From Vicia villosa (Eukaryota; Streptophyta; Magnoliopsida; Fabales; Fabaceae): a stretch of 64,000 nucleotides of DNA. The stretch lies in assembly GCF_029867415.1 (NCBI RefSeq), contig NC_081182.1:19689983-19753982 (forward strand), read 5' to 3'. The notes under the pieces are model-generated. The model had not been told where the DNA came from. It searched no databases and saw nothing but the letters and a program-made list of their open reading frames with translations. Positions within the stretch are counted from its first letter, which is position 1; each line of letters starts with the position of its first letter. The position numbers were made by a program, and so were the translations under genes. Of the stretch, positions 1 to 10,475 are shown piece after piece.

Positions 1-1712
1 CCACTGCACCGCCTCAATCTATTTGGCCTGTTTCCGAGCCTCAGGGCAGTGATGATAAACAAGATAATTTCGAGGTTTGTTTGCCCATTTTTTGAAATCT
101 GTTTTTGTTATTAGTGGTGTTGATTGTTTATTTATACATTGATTTTTGGGATTATGTCATTTTTCTGTTCGGATTATATTGCTTTTTATTATCATTTTTT
201 GGGTGCATTGGTTGTATTGTTGATGGCTATTGATATGTAGGATAGTTTGATTATCATTATGTTTTAATGAATATTCTCACCAAAGATGTGTTTGCACTTT
301 GCGCAATACATGTTCGTCCTTTACGCGCTTACTTGGCTTTGGTTATAGCTATTCTTAATAGGATACCTGGATCATGATTATAGTTGTGTTATATGTCTTT
401 TACTCGCCTACTTGGCTTTGGTTATGACTATTCTTATTAGGATACCTGAATCTTGATGGTTTCTTCAAAGTAGTATTTTTGTCTTTGGGAAGATAATATG
501 GGTTTGTTTAGTTTGTTCTGCTTAGTTTGTTCTAGGGCTATATATTGGCAATTAGAGTTCCTTTGAGTGATAATGATTAACTTTGGACTGTCTATCACAT
601 GTTTTTTTTTTATGTGCTAAATGCCGGTGATATAAGTATGCAGTGATTTGCCTATGTGTTTTCTTGGTGTGCTTTATTGCTTTATATGGTGTGATAAATC
701 TTATGCTGTTCCAAATTTGTACTTAACAATTTTTAACAGGAGACTGAGAGTGAGGAAGATATTTTAGACGAAGGGGATGAGGAGGAGGAAGAGCAAGATC
801 ATGAACCAGAACCAGAGCACGATGTCAAACCTGAACATGAGCCTAAGAAGCATGCTGAAGTTCCTGTTGTACCAAAGGAGGCGGAACGGCAACTCTCCAA
901 AAAGGAAAGGAAGAAAAAGGAACTTGAAGAGCTTGAGGCTCTTTTAGCTGATTTTGGAGTTGCACCGAAGGAAAGTAATGACGGTCAAGGTCAAGAGGAG
1001 TCACAAGGTAGTTTATTTAGAGCTGTTTGGTTCATTATTGCAGGACTACTGTTTATTTTTGTGAGTCCAGGTCATTGATTTGTTGTTGTTCATGACTTTG
1101 TTCTACACTATTGGTCTTTCCCCATTTGGATATTTCCTGCTTTTGTTCAAAGATCTACCCCCATTTTCTTCTTTTTTTTGCTGACAGGTTTTCTGTTTCA
1201 ACTATGAGTTGTTGTATTCAAGCATTTATAGTTTTTTTTCCTAAGAGAAGAATAATATGTGTGCATATCTAGATGCAATAACTCCAGGAAGCTTATTGTT
1301 GATTTCTTCTAATTGAAAATTTGTAATTGCAGGCGCATCGCAGGACAAGAAAGGTGTTGATGGGGATGTAGATGGTGATAAGAAAGAAATCGTTGCAGAA
1401 TCCAAGAATGCCAAAAAGAAGAAAAAGAAGGATAAAGCTTCCAAGGAGGCAAAAGAATCCAACGGTCAGCCCAACAGCTCAGAAACAAACAACAGGCCTG
1501 ATACTGGCACTGAAAATGCAGAGGAGGATCCATCTGTTGTCGATGTGAAAGAGCGTATTAAGAAAGTTGCTTCTATGAAGAAGAAGAAATCTAGTAAAGA
1601 AATGGATGGTGCTGCTAGAGCTGCTGCTCAAGAGGCTGCCGCAAGGAATGCAAGGCTTGCTGCAGCAAAGAAAAAGGAGAAGAATCATTATAACCAACAA
1701 CCTGTGCGGTAA
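1..1712 (+). CDS. Lysine/glutamate-rich nuclear-type protein, 3' part
   Basis: This is the last part of a plant gene; its start codon lies left of the window. I read three exons, 3-74, 740-1007 and 1333-1712, joined by GT-AG introns and giving one open frame that ends in TAA at 1710-1712. The visible ~240 residues are low complexity. First comes an acidic stretch (ETESEEDILDEG followed by poly-E), then a charged segment with LSKKERKKKELEELEALLADFG that is probably helical or coiled-coil, then a block of six lysines, and a C-terminal tail with alanine/arginine-rich AARAAAQEAAARNARLAAA. The basic clusters would suit nuclear or nucleolar localisation. I do not recognise a catalytic domain and cannot name the family. 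The exon structure is well supported by reading frame and splice sites; the function is unknown. Confidence 0.75.
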
Positions 1713-3739
1713 AATAACCTTGCCCTCCTTTACATCAATACAGGAATTTGTATTCCTTGTTCATATGATGATTCTGAATAAGCAGTTGGTTTAAGGATCT
1801 TGGTGACTACTAGTAGTGGTATTGCAGTGAATCTGAGATATTGTCAAAGTTTTTTGGATTTGTGCTGTTTAATTGTTATAGACTCACATTTTGGCACATA
1901 AAATTTTAGCTTAAAAATTTACATGTACTACGTTTTTGTGTAATGGGGTTCTTAATGGCCTCGTCGAATGGCGGATCAATTAGTTAGAACTGAGAGAAGT
2001 TGAAGTATACTCTTGAATGTGCTGTGTTCCTGCTTATATTGGAGTATTAGTAGATTTTTGTTTTGGATTCAAACATAAAACTAGACTGATAGTGGGTCTC
2101 TATGTTCTTATTATTTGCAACGTGTTTATTAGTTAAATTGTTTTCATATATGTTACATAAGTGTTTTTTTTTTTTAAGAACTTATGAAAATAAGCTAGCA
2201 ACAGCTTGTATACAATATCATAACTTGTTTTTGTAAGATTTTCAAAATCTTCTCACAATACTTATGTTTGGGGATAAGTTCAAATAAATTTTTTATCTCC
2301 TTATTTTTAAATTAAAATTGTAGTTCTTTTTTACTACCTTTTAGAGATTTTAGTCCTAGTCATTTTTTCATAAAACAATTCTTCAATCTGTACTATTCTA
2401 TAGAACTTTTATTTAATAGTAAGCTCATGAAAATTTACTTAGGTTCAATGTACAATAGCTTAGTCTTGTAATTGAATTCAATAATTGTCTAATAGTTAGA
2501 AACAGTTACAAGAGTTCTAGCTAACGGTAGTCTAACTAACTGTAACAAATTGACCAATATGTGTATGTTCTTAGACATTATTTACTATAACAGGGCATCG
2601 AAAGGATATATAATTAGATTCGAGTTAGTGTAATTAAACTATTTGAAATAAATAAATTCATTCATAGATTTTGAGAGCATCATGATTAATATTCTATATT
2701 CTAATATGATATCAAGTGAGTCAGTCTACCAGCGATGCGATATAGTGGTAGGTATCATTTTAATATGAGTTATTAAAACTTTCATCGATTATAAGCAAAA
2801 GAAATCTTGAATACATAAGAGAAACTGTCTATACATCCAATATCTTATATTTTGGGAATTGTTTCTCCCACTATAAGTGGTGGAGAAACACCTTGTAAAA
2901 TTAAAAAAATGGCTCTTTGAATATGGAAGTGCATTTTTGAACACATCATTTTCATATAAAATATATTTTAGAGGAGACACACCTTCATTTTTTTCAAAAT
3001 TTAGCTCATAAATGTATCTCCAGACACGCCTCTTCAAAGATTTTGTTTATTTAATAATTCCGTGACAAATTCATATGTATACTTTCAAATTTGTGAAATG
3101 AGAATTTTAAAAATGCCACTTTTGCATGTCAGTGACAATTTTGGACGTACATTTTCGAAAATGTTATGCGAGAAATTTAATAAAACAACACCTTGCATGT
3201 TCTTCTTCCTCATGATCAAAGTATCTTTTTTCTCTCAAAACCTTTAAAAAACATTATTTCATTCTTAATCAAATGTTACACTCCAAAATATCATTCTTGT
3301 GTTTTATCGCATCAAAAAAGTAAAATAAGTAGGAATTCAACACAATGTACATGTATTTTCTTTCTCATTACATTGAACAAATTATAAATGTTAAGGGTGA
3401 TATTAACTGTGGTTATCAAGCTGTTTAAATTTTGTTTGATAAAGGAGAGGAAAATCATACCTGTCCTTTCTAAAACTTATAGTTGAAGGTGCATAAAGAA
3501 TCATACACAATGTTATATGAAAAAAAAAGTGTTAGCGATCCGACACCAGAGAAGAAATGGACGCGCTTCACTGAAATCGATCATCTTATAACAATTGTAT
3601 ATAATCGGGTGTGTATTGATCTGACAAGATACATGTTGTCGGAAATATTTTTTTCACTGTGGACTGCCTCATCTCAAAATCCAACTAATCGAATTATGTG
3701 TATTGGACGACTTACTTAATCATTGTATTTTGTTCAAGT
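1713..3739. other. Intergenic spacer, no gene seen
   Basis: The first few hundred bases are probably the 3' UTR of the gene on the left. Beyond that the DNA is AT-rich with only short ORFs of no recognisable content. Around 2480-2720 the words TCTAACTAACTGTAAC and ATGATATCAAGTG resemble decayed copia LTR and primer-binding-site sequence. I could not define an element boundary. Confidence 0.4.
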
Positions 3740-4858
3740 TTATTTGAAACCAGGATGAATTTAACACTATGTATTTCAATGAGGTTATATTTCTCTTAAA
3801 GTAGGATGTTTATTTGAGGATTTTGTTTCTCACTTGTCATGCATTCTTCTTTCTATTTTACATACAACAATATATATGCTTCACAAACATCTTCATTTGA
3901 AAGTTCTTCATCGCTGGATTCACCATCATTTTGACCATTTATCTTGTGTCCTAAACGGACCGTAAAAAGACATACATTGTTATCCTTTTCTTCTTCACAC
4001 TCATCTTTATAATCTTCATCTAAAAGATTAGTACAGTGTCATGTCTTTTGCTTTCAAAGGAAGTTGGTGCATTCTGCCTAGATGTGGCCGAAACCTTCAC
4101 ATTCATGTTATTGTTTCCCCTTACCTTTGTCCAGATTGTATCCATCTTTGATTCTGCGCTGAGGGATGAATTATTTTGTATTGTGAGGAACTTTACCTTT
4201 CATGTTTGTCATGACATTGTTTCTAGAACGTCTGTCAAGTCTTCTCATTTCTTTTCCAAATTTCATTGAAAGTAAAGCAATAAAGTTGGACAGGTTGACA
4301 TCAGAATCATCTACTTCTTCCTCCTTGTTTACTTCCACATCAACCTAACTTTGTTGCTTTTCTTTTTAGTTTTGCCACTATTAGCCATTTCAAAAGTCAG
4401 CAACAAACCAATAAATTCATCCACTTTGATTGAACATATGTCTTAAGCTTCCTTTATTACTGTAACTTTCATGACAAACTTCTTTGGATGTGATATGAGG
4501 ATTTTTCTGGACAGTTTTTCTTCAAACATTTTTTCACCAAGGGAAAACTAGCATTTTTCTGTGTCATGAACACGAACATAGAAGTCAATTATGATTTCAT
4601 CTTTCTTTATTCCCAGGGTCTCAAACTTGGTGGTGAGAAGTTGAACTCTTGATATATGAACTTTTGAGGTTCCCTCATGATCATATTTGATAATCTCGCA
4701 TGCTTCTTTGCCTTTAGTACACATGTTGATAAGGCAAAAGACATTTTTGTCAACTCCATTGAATATGGCGTTGAGAGTACACGAATTTCCATGAGATTTA
4801 TCATCTTCATCTTTGGACCAATCTACTTCTGGATTTAGGGATTGGGTCCCATCATTAG
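3740..4858 (-). pseudogene. Decayed copia gag, C-terminal part
   Basis: Read on the minus strand this is the middle and end of a Ty1/copia gag. A 120-codon open stretch (4910-4548) holds NAIFNGVDKNVF and HEGTSKVHISRVQLLTTKFE, typical of the UBN2-type gag core. Further on, near 4070-4110, a CCHC zinc knuckle reads ECEGFGHI-stop-AEC, so a glutamine codon has become TAG. An acidic ESSDEELSNEDV segment follows at about 3900, also typical after the knuckle. Several stops and frameshifts make it non-functional. Its N-terminal part is found 11.7 kb away at 16556-16785, because a later element inserted between them. Confidence 0.8.
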
Positions 4859-4863
4859 CAATA

Positions 4864-6511
4864 TGTGGAACCGTGTTTTGCAGGTGATATACCTTTAACC
4901 AAGACATCAACTTTTGATGATGATAACTATAAGGACAACTAATGATAAGTCAATCACAATACTTAAACGATTAAAGATGAAAACCCAAGTGTTGTGGTTT
5001 GATGAACTTGACTATCAGAAGAAGGAAAACAAAGTGGAAATAATTTAAAGCCTCAAGTCAGTGAACTTAAGTAGTTAATATAGTATCTAACAAAGGGCTT
5101 GTAGAAAAGGATTTAATTTCATAATTTAGTAAGTGAGTGAACTTGTGTAAGAAAATGGGCTTTTCCATAATAGTATAAGGCTACAAGCGCGCGCGCACAC
5201 ACACACACACACTAAAACCTTTTTTCAAATGCTTTAACAAAAGAAAACCCTTTGAAAAACACATGGAAGTTTCATCAGATGAATCAGGAGAAGTCAAAAT
5301 AGCCATGAGCGAAATTTTGACTTTTCTAATCGATTATATCAAATAGCCAATTAATTAGAAATGCACAAACTTGATGCCCAATATAGTTTGAATGCACTTT
5401 GATTCTATACAACGACTATATATTTTAAACTTCCATTTTGAGAACTTATAATCGATTGTTATTAATATCTAATCGATTAACATTTTTGTCTAATCGATTA
5501 GCTAACGGTAAAAAGAGTTAAATGCAAATTCCATTTTGGGCATACCTCTTGCATATAAATAGATGCCTCGTTTCTCATTTCAAATTATATAGAATCTTAT
5601 TTTGACACTTTCATCTCTCACACACTCTCTTTAAAGTTTTATTTAATTTTCTCTTACTAGAGGTCATAACCAAATACTTTTGTGAGAAAAGTTCCTTTGT
5701 GAGTGAGGATACTATTGTAATTTTGGAAAGGATAAAATTGTAAAATTCACCAAAGGAATATTTTGCATACACCTTGGTTAAATGCTATCCAATTAGGGAT
5801 TATTTGTGGTTCAAAGCTAAACCCGATAAAAGTTTAGGTTTAGGGATTATATGAGCATTCCTAGGTTTTGGTTGAAGATTAGCCATTGTTAAACTCCTCA
5901 TTGGTTCTTGGTTAGCCTGGTCACAACCAAGATAGGTTGAAGATTAGACTGATATTAAAATATTCATATGTTAGAGATTAGCCCGGTCAAAATCTTGTAG
6001 GTTGTTTAGTTTGTCTTGGTAAAACCAAAAGTATCGAGCTTAGATATGTTGGAACTTGAAGACTACCCGCTCCAAGGTCTGTGTTCGTGGAAAGGATACT
6101 AATTGCTTTAATCCACTGTTGGGAAGGAAGATTTACCACTTCACTCTCAACAATATATTGAAGAAAAGACGTAAACACCCATATCTATCGTCTTATAATA
6201 TTTGGATGAAGATCAACCATCATTTCCTTGTATAAGAGGGTTCGTGAGTCTTTCCTACTAAAAGCTCTCAACTATTATTGGAAACCATGAAGATCAATTT
6301 TTGGGGACAGGACTAAGTCATTTTTTACTGAACCTGTATATTTCTTGGTGTTCTTCTTTCATTAACTATTTAATTTATGCAATTTACTTTCCGCTGCCTA
6401 GTTTTTTGAAAATGTTTTAAAACTGATTTAATTTGCCAAAAGTTTTCAAAATCAAGTTTTTCCAAGCCACAAAATTCACCTCCTCTTGCGTGTGAATTCT
6501 CAAGTCCAACA
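4864..6511 (+). repeat. 5' LTR of the outer element
   Basis: About 1648 bp, TG...CA ends. It matches 9879-9951 plus 14985-16550 along its full length with many substitutions, so this insertion is clearly older than the nested one. A TATA-like CATATAAATAG lies near 5552. Several copies of the palindrome TAATCGATTA occur around 5330-5500. Confidence 0.85.
5189..5212. repeat. GC/AC dinucleotide run
   Basis: Short alternating GCGCGC then ACACAC run inside the left LTR. The matching place in the right LTR lacks it, so it expanded after insertion. Confidence 0.8.
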
Positions 6512-6513
6512 AG

Positions 6514-6526
6514 TGGCATCAGAGCC
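6514..6526 (+). other. Primer binding site of the outer element
   Basis: TGGCATCAGAGCC starts two bases after the LTR end. It differs by one base from TGGTATCAGAGCC, the complement of the initiator tRNA-Met 3' end used by many plant LTR elements. Confidence 0.8.
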
Positions 6527-6559
6527 TAACTTCTGTTTAAAGACTAATTGTCTCAGAAG

Positions 6560-7600
6560 GAAGATGACTTCTAATACAAGATCTTTGTTAAATTCACCAC
6601 CATTTTTTATAAATAACAATTTTTATATTTGGCAAGCTAAATTCAAAATTTTCTTGAAAACTTATATCATAAATTATGGAAAATAATTGTAGAAGATCTG
6701 GTTTACCCCTTTCATCAAATAGATGATGAAGTAGTGAATTAACCCTATTCTCTTTGGACCGAAGAAGAAAAGAGAAAGATTGATATAGATCTTAAAACCA
6801 AGAAGTTTTTTAATAATGTATTTAGATGATAGTAAACTTTTTATTGTTTGTCATTGTAAAGCCGCCAAGAAAATGTGGGATACTCTTAAAAAGATATATG
6901 GAGTTTCTCCGAGTATGAAACTAGAGGAGATGAACACACAAGATGAAGAAGACGTAGATATTAGTCATTGATGTTCTTATATTTTTAGAAATATAGGATT
7001 TTAGTTGGAAACTGTTTTTCTAACAAATATCTAAGAATTAAGAATTGAAAAATTAATCCAACTCTTAAATCTATAGATAGGAGGCTTCATGAATTTCAAA
7101 AAAAAATCAAGAAAGAAATCATAGAGAAGATGAACGAGCTTATTTAACTACTTAAATATGAACAAATGCAAGAATCATCATCCTCATCTTGCTCATATCA
7201 TACAACTCCAGTTCAATTCTTTGAAAGAATGTACTCAGTCGTTGAACGACCTCTTGTTCAAGGAACGAAAAAGAAGATGAAGAAGTTTCTTCAACATTTG
7301 AATATCAATCCCGTGGAGAAACATAAAAGAATCGTCTTCCAACATAGAAGATAGAATATCTCAAAGGCACCCAATGAGCGAGATACGTTTTCAAAATTGG
7401 AACATAAAGATCTAAAAAAAGAGAAGTTTTTAGTATATAAAGGTACTCACAGTAAGAAAACTGCACACTTGAAATCTTTTTACTTTAAACTAAAAAGATA
7501 TAAAGGTAATCACCTTAGACCTTTTATGACTATTGCACATGGGCTCAAGAAGATGATATGGGCACTAAAGGTGAAACCTTAAGTGTTTTACAGGAACTTT
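6560..7600 (+). pseudogene. Gag remnant of the outer element
   Basis: The stretch beginning ATGACTTCTAATACAAG encodes a copia-type gag start with SPPFFINNNFYIWQAKFK, the usual N-terminal motif where a proline-phenylalanine pair precedes a tryptophan. Later AAKKMWDTLKKIYG (about 6850-6900) matches the gag core. Frames are broken by stops near 6683 and beyond. The rest (7166-7580) is lysine-rich open segments without a clear zinc knuckle. It resembles gags of the SIRE/Maximus lineage; that lineage call is tentative. Confidence 0.6.
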
Positions 7601-8439
7601 TTTCAACTTGAAGTCTAAATGATTATTTGAAGAAACTGTACAAAACATCAGTATATTCTAGTAGTATACACAATTTATGGAATTCTTTGACGATGATGGC
7701 AAATGTCAATAGTTGAAGGAATAAGTATGTAATGGACCTATCCATTTTTTATGGATTTACCAACTATCGCATCCAACGATGCCTGCAGAAGGATACACCA
7801 TGTGGTGTCTTCACTTTAGAGAAATATATATCAAATAATTTTTGATAAAGGAGGTAAAATTATTTTAAGGTTGAAAAGCTCAGGAAAATTTGATTAAACC
7901 CTTAAAATAATAATTTTAATTACTTGATCATTTAAAATAAATTATTTCTAACCCATAAAATAAGATTTTTTAGCAAAAGGGGTGCAAATATCGACAATGG
8001 GGTGCATAAGAATGGAAAATCCAACAAAAGCCCGACAATGCATAAAGAATGCTGAAATACGATGTTCTAATTGATTAGCACATATTGCTAACCGATTAGA
8101 AAACCTTGGCTGGTGTATTTTCAGATCAAATTCAAGCATACCTTGCGCGTCAAGTAAATAAGATCTCAACATTTATGTAGATATCGCCAAAATCTTAAAC
8201 ACTGAAGAATCTAATCGATTAGAGGAATATTTAATCAATTAGAATACTCAAAAAAGGAGAATTGCATTTGATTTTTGAACAACACAATATGCACTTAAAG
8301 GTTGCCTATTCCACATGCTCAAATCCTCCAGGAAACACACTATAAAATGGTATTCTCTTTTCATTCTCTCTTGCGTCTTTTTCTTATTTTCCTATATCCT
8401 TTTATGTTGTGAGATCTTTCTCTTGCCATAAAATCCACT

Positions 8440-9003
8440 ATGTCCTCCTCAAGCAAACAAACCAAGGAAGTACCAAAACATTTCCTCTTTGCTGGCCAAA
8501 TCAATCACAAAGAAAAAGAAACTGGCCAAATCAATCACAAAGAAAAAGAAAAAGTGATAATACTAACCAATAGAGTAATTCAACCCTGGTGCTTAGAACC
8601 AAGTCTACTAAAAGGTCACAAATACTATCACCAAATCTGCCAGGCCTCACTCAAGGAATTTTTTACCCAAACACCAGGAAAAACATTCCCAAACCTAGTA
8701 AGAAAATTATATCTTAACCTAAAACTCATAGGAACGTCCCTTGAAACTTATGTTAAAGGAGTAGAAATAGTCATTCCACAAGGATCATATCAGAAGGATT
8801 TTTGAAATACCTTTTGAAGGATTGACGTATAATCTAGACAAACCAATAGGCTTCAAAAATTCCAAACATTCATTGCCTTTAACTCTCTTGTAATTAAATC
8901 CATGGAAAAGAAGAAGGTTCCTTTCAGTTCCACTAACTTGAAACCAAAAGTTAGAATCCTCCATTACCTCATCACCAGGATCTTGTTTCCAAGAGTTATA
9001 AAC

Positions 9004-9100
<97 letters not shown>

Positions 9101-9507
9101 GTTATTAAAGAAGACATAGTACCCTTGTGGCTCCTAACCCAATAAATACTAACCAGTTGGATGGAAGAAATAATCAAACACATGATCAGATGTAGGGAAA
9201 TCCCAACTGCTGGAAACCTTACAGACAAATGATCTCAAAACTTCTAACTACCTTCAACATAAACAAATTTGGAGAATCAGAAGACTCAACAAGCCACATA
9301 ATCACACACACCGTTCTAAATGAAATTAGAATCTGCATTAAGTACGAAGAAATAGAAGAAGACTCGTCATGTAAGGAAGGAGTGGAAGACGAACCAATGG
9401 AGAAGGAGAACACGAAGATGGATAAAATCCTTAATCTCTTCCAGACCATAACCGAGGATGTAGAGAAACTCAGAGCAAGGACTGGTGAAAATCATGGCAT
9501 AGAATAG
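8440..9507 (+). pseudogene. Late retroelement ORF (plant-transposon-protein-like), broken
   Basis: A 121-codon ORF from 8440 contains NLVRKLYLNLKLIG and YVKGVEIVI. These resemble the conserved core of ORFs annotated in plants as 'putative plant transposon protein', often found upstream of a 3' LTR. In another frame, KPKVRILHYLITRILFPR (about 8944-8997) continues the theme. The reading is then interrupted by the 95-bp microsatellite at 9004-9098, after which a 92-codon ORF at 9229-9507 continues with an acidic, helical-looking tail. A 33-bp direct duplication (TGGCCAAATCAATCACAAAG) lies near 8492-8555. Function is unknown even in intact relatives. Confidence 0.5.
9004..9098. repeat. Compound palindromic microsatellite (AC)n(AT)n(GT)n
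   Basis: An AC run, then an AT run, then a GT run. The AC arm is the reverse complement of the GT arm, so the block is essentially one long palindrome centred in the AT run and could form a hairpin. Confidence 0.95.
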
Positions 9508-9869
9508 AGTCACTTATGTGTCAGTTTGTAATTATTATTTTTTTATTTGTACTTTCAATTCAACAAATTTCCATTCTACATTTTGAATTTCGCAATTCGT
9601 ATGCAACTTCCCTTATGTAACTTGAATCTTTAGCAATGGAATATTTTTCTTTATTAAATGTCTAAAATACCCTTGTTTCGCATATTTATTTCTTGCAATG
9701 CTTCTTTACCCGCCTTTTTTATTTTGACAAAGGAGGAGAAGTATACTCTCGGTCTCGGGGGGTGGAGGTTATATTCTCTAATCTAACTCAGGGGGAGTTT
9801 ATCACTTCAAATATATCCATATTGTTTCCTTTACCACCTCTCCTGAGAGATGCATTGTCATCATAAAAT

Positions 9870-9878
9870 GGGGGAGAA
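9870..9878 (+). other. Polypurine tract of the outer element
   Basis: GGGGGAGAA directly before the TG of the right LTR, the expected site for plus-strand priming. A second purine-rich GGGGGAG lies near 9791. Confidence 0.6.
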
Positions 9879-9951
9879 TGTGGAACCTTGTTTTGTAGGT
9901 GATAAACCATTAACCAATACATTAATTTTTGATGATGACAACTATAAGGAC
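9879..9951 (+). repeat. 3' LTR of the outer element, first segment
   Basis: The first 73 bases of the right LTR. It breaks off after AAGGAC, the last five bases of which (AGGAC, 9947-9951) are one copy of the target duplication made by the nested copia. The LTR resumes at 14985. Confidence 0.85.
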
Positions 9952-10450
9952 TGTGAGATATTGGATCGAACTCTAGTATTGTCGAAGGGTAGCTTCTTGG
10001 TTCGACAGTTCGACAGAGTTAAGCATGAAGTCGAAGGATTGTTCACATGCTGGTGTCGAAGTGTGCATGCTGTAGTCGAAGATGGGTCTAGCATGCAGAT
10101 GTCGAAGATGCTAGGGTTGTTAGCATGTTAAATTAGGTTTTAGTGTTTAAACCCTAATTTGTTAAGTTAGCTTGTTTATTAAGTTGGCTTGTGTAATGGG
10201 CCTTGCTGAAAAAGCCCATTAGTTAGTATGTTAGGTTTTATTATAAATAGCATACTAGTCTCTCATCATTGCTAAGCTGCAAATCCTAATTTAGGGTGAG
10301 AGAGGTTATTTGTTATTCTTGTAAACTTGTAATCTTGTTTTAAGAGAAAGTGAAAGAATAGCAGTTATAACCAATTCTTGTGTTCCTCTTCTTCCTTGTC
10401 CTTTATTCTTCCTTGTTTTATACTTTGTTCTTGGCATTGAATTCACAACA
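9952..10450 (+). repeat. 5' LTR of the young copia
   Basis: 499 bp. TATAAATA at about 10242-10249 is the likely core promoter. The first 200 bases repeat the word TCGA many times, mostly as GTCGAAG or TTCGACA. Confidence 0.95.
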
Positions 10451-10470
10451 AATTGGTGCGGTGAGCGTGG
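10451..10470 (+). other. Position of the primer binding site, atypical
   Basis: The bases after the LTR read AATTGGTGCGGTGAGCGTGG. The segment TGGTGCGGTGAGC sits where most plant copias have TGGTATCAGAGC, but matches it only in part, so the primer tRNA is uncertain. Confidence 0.55.
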
Positions 10471-10475
10471 AGAAG

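Noticed and set aside
1606..1794. 62-codon plus-strand ORF at the end of the first gene
   Set aside because: It is in a different frame from the lysine/alanine-rich exon that covers the same bases.
8785..9228. 147-codon minus-strand ORF with THTHTH and YIYIYI runs
   Set aside because: It is translation of the AC/AT/GT microsatellite on the reverse strand; no protein-like content outside it.
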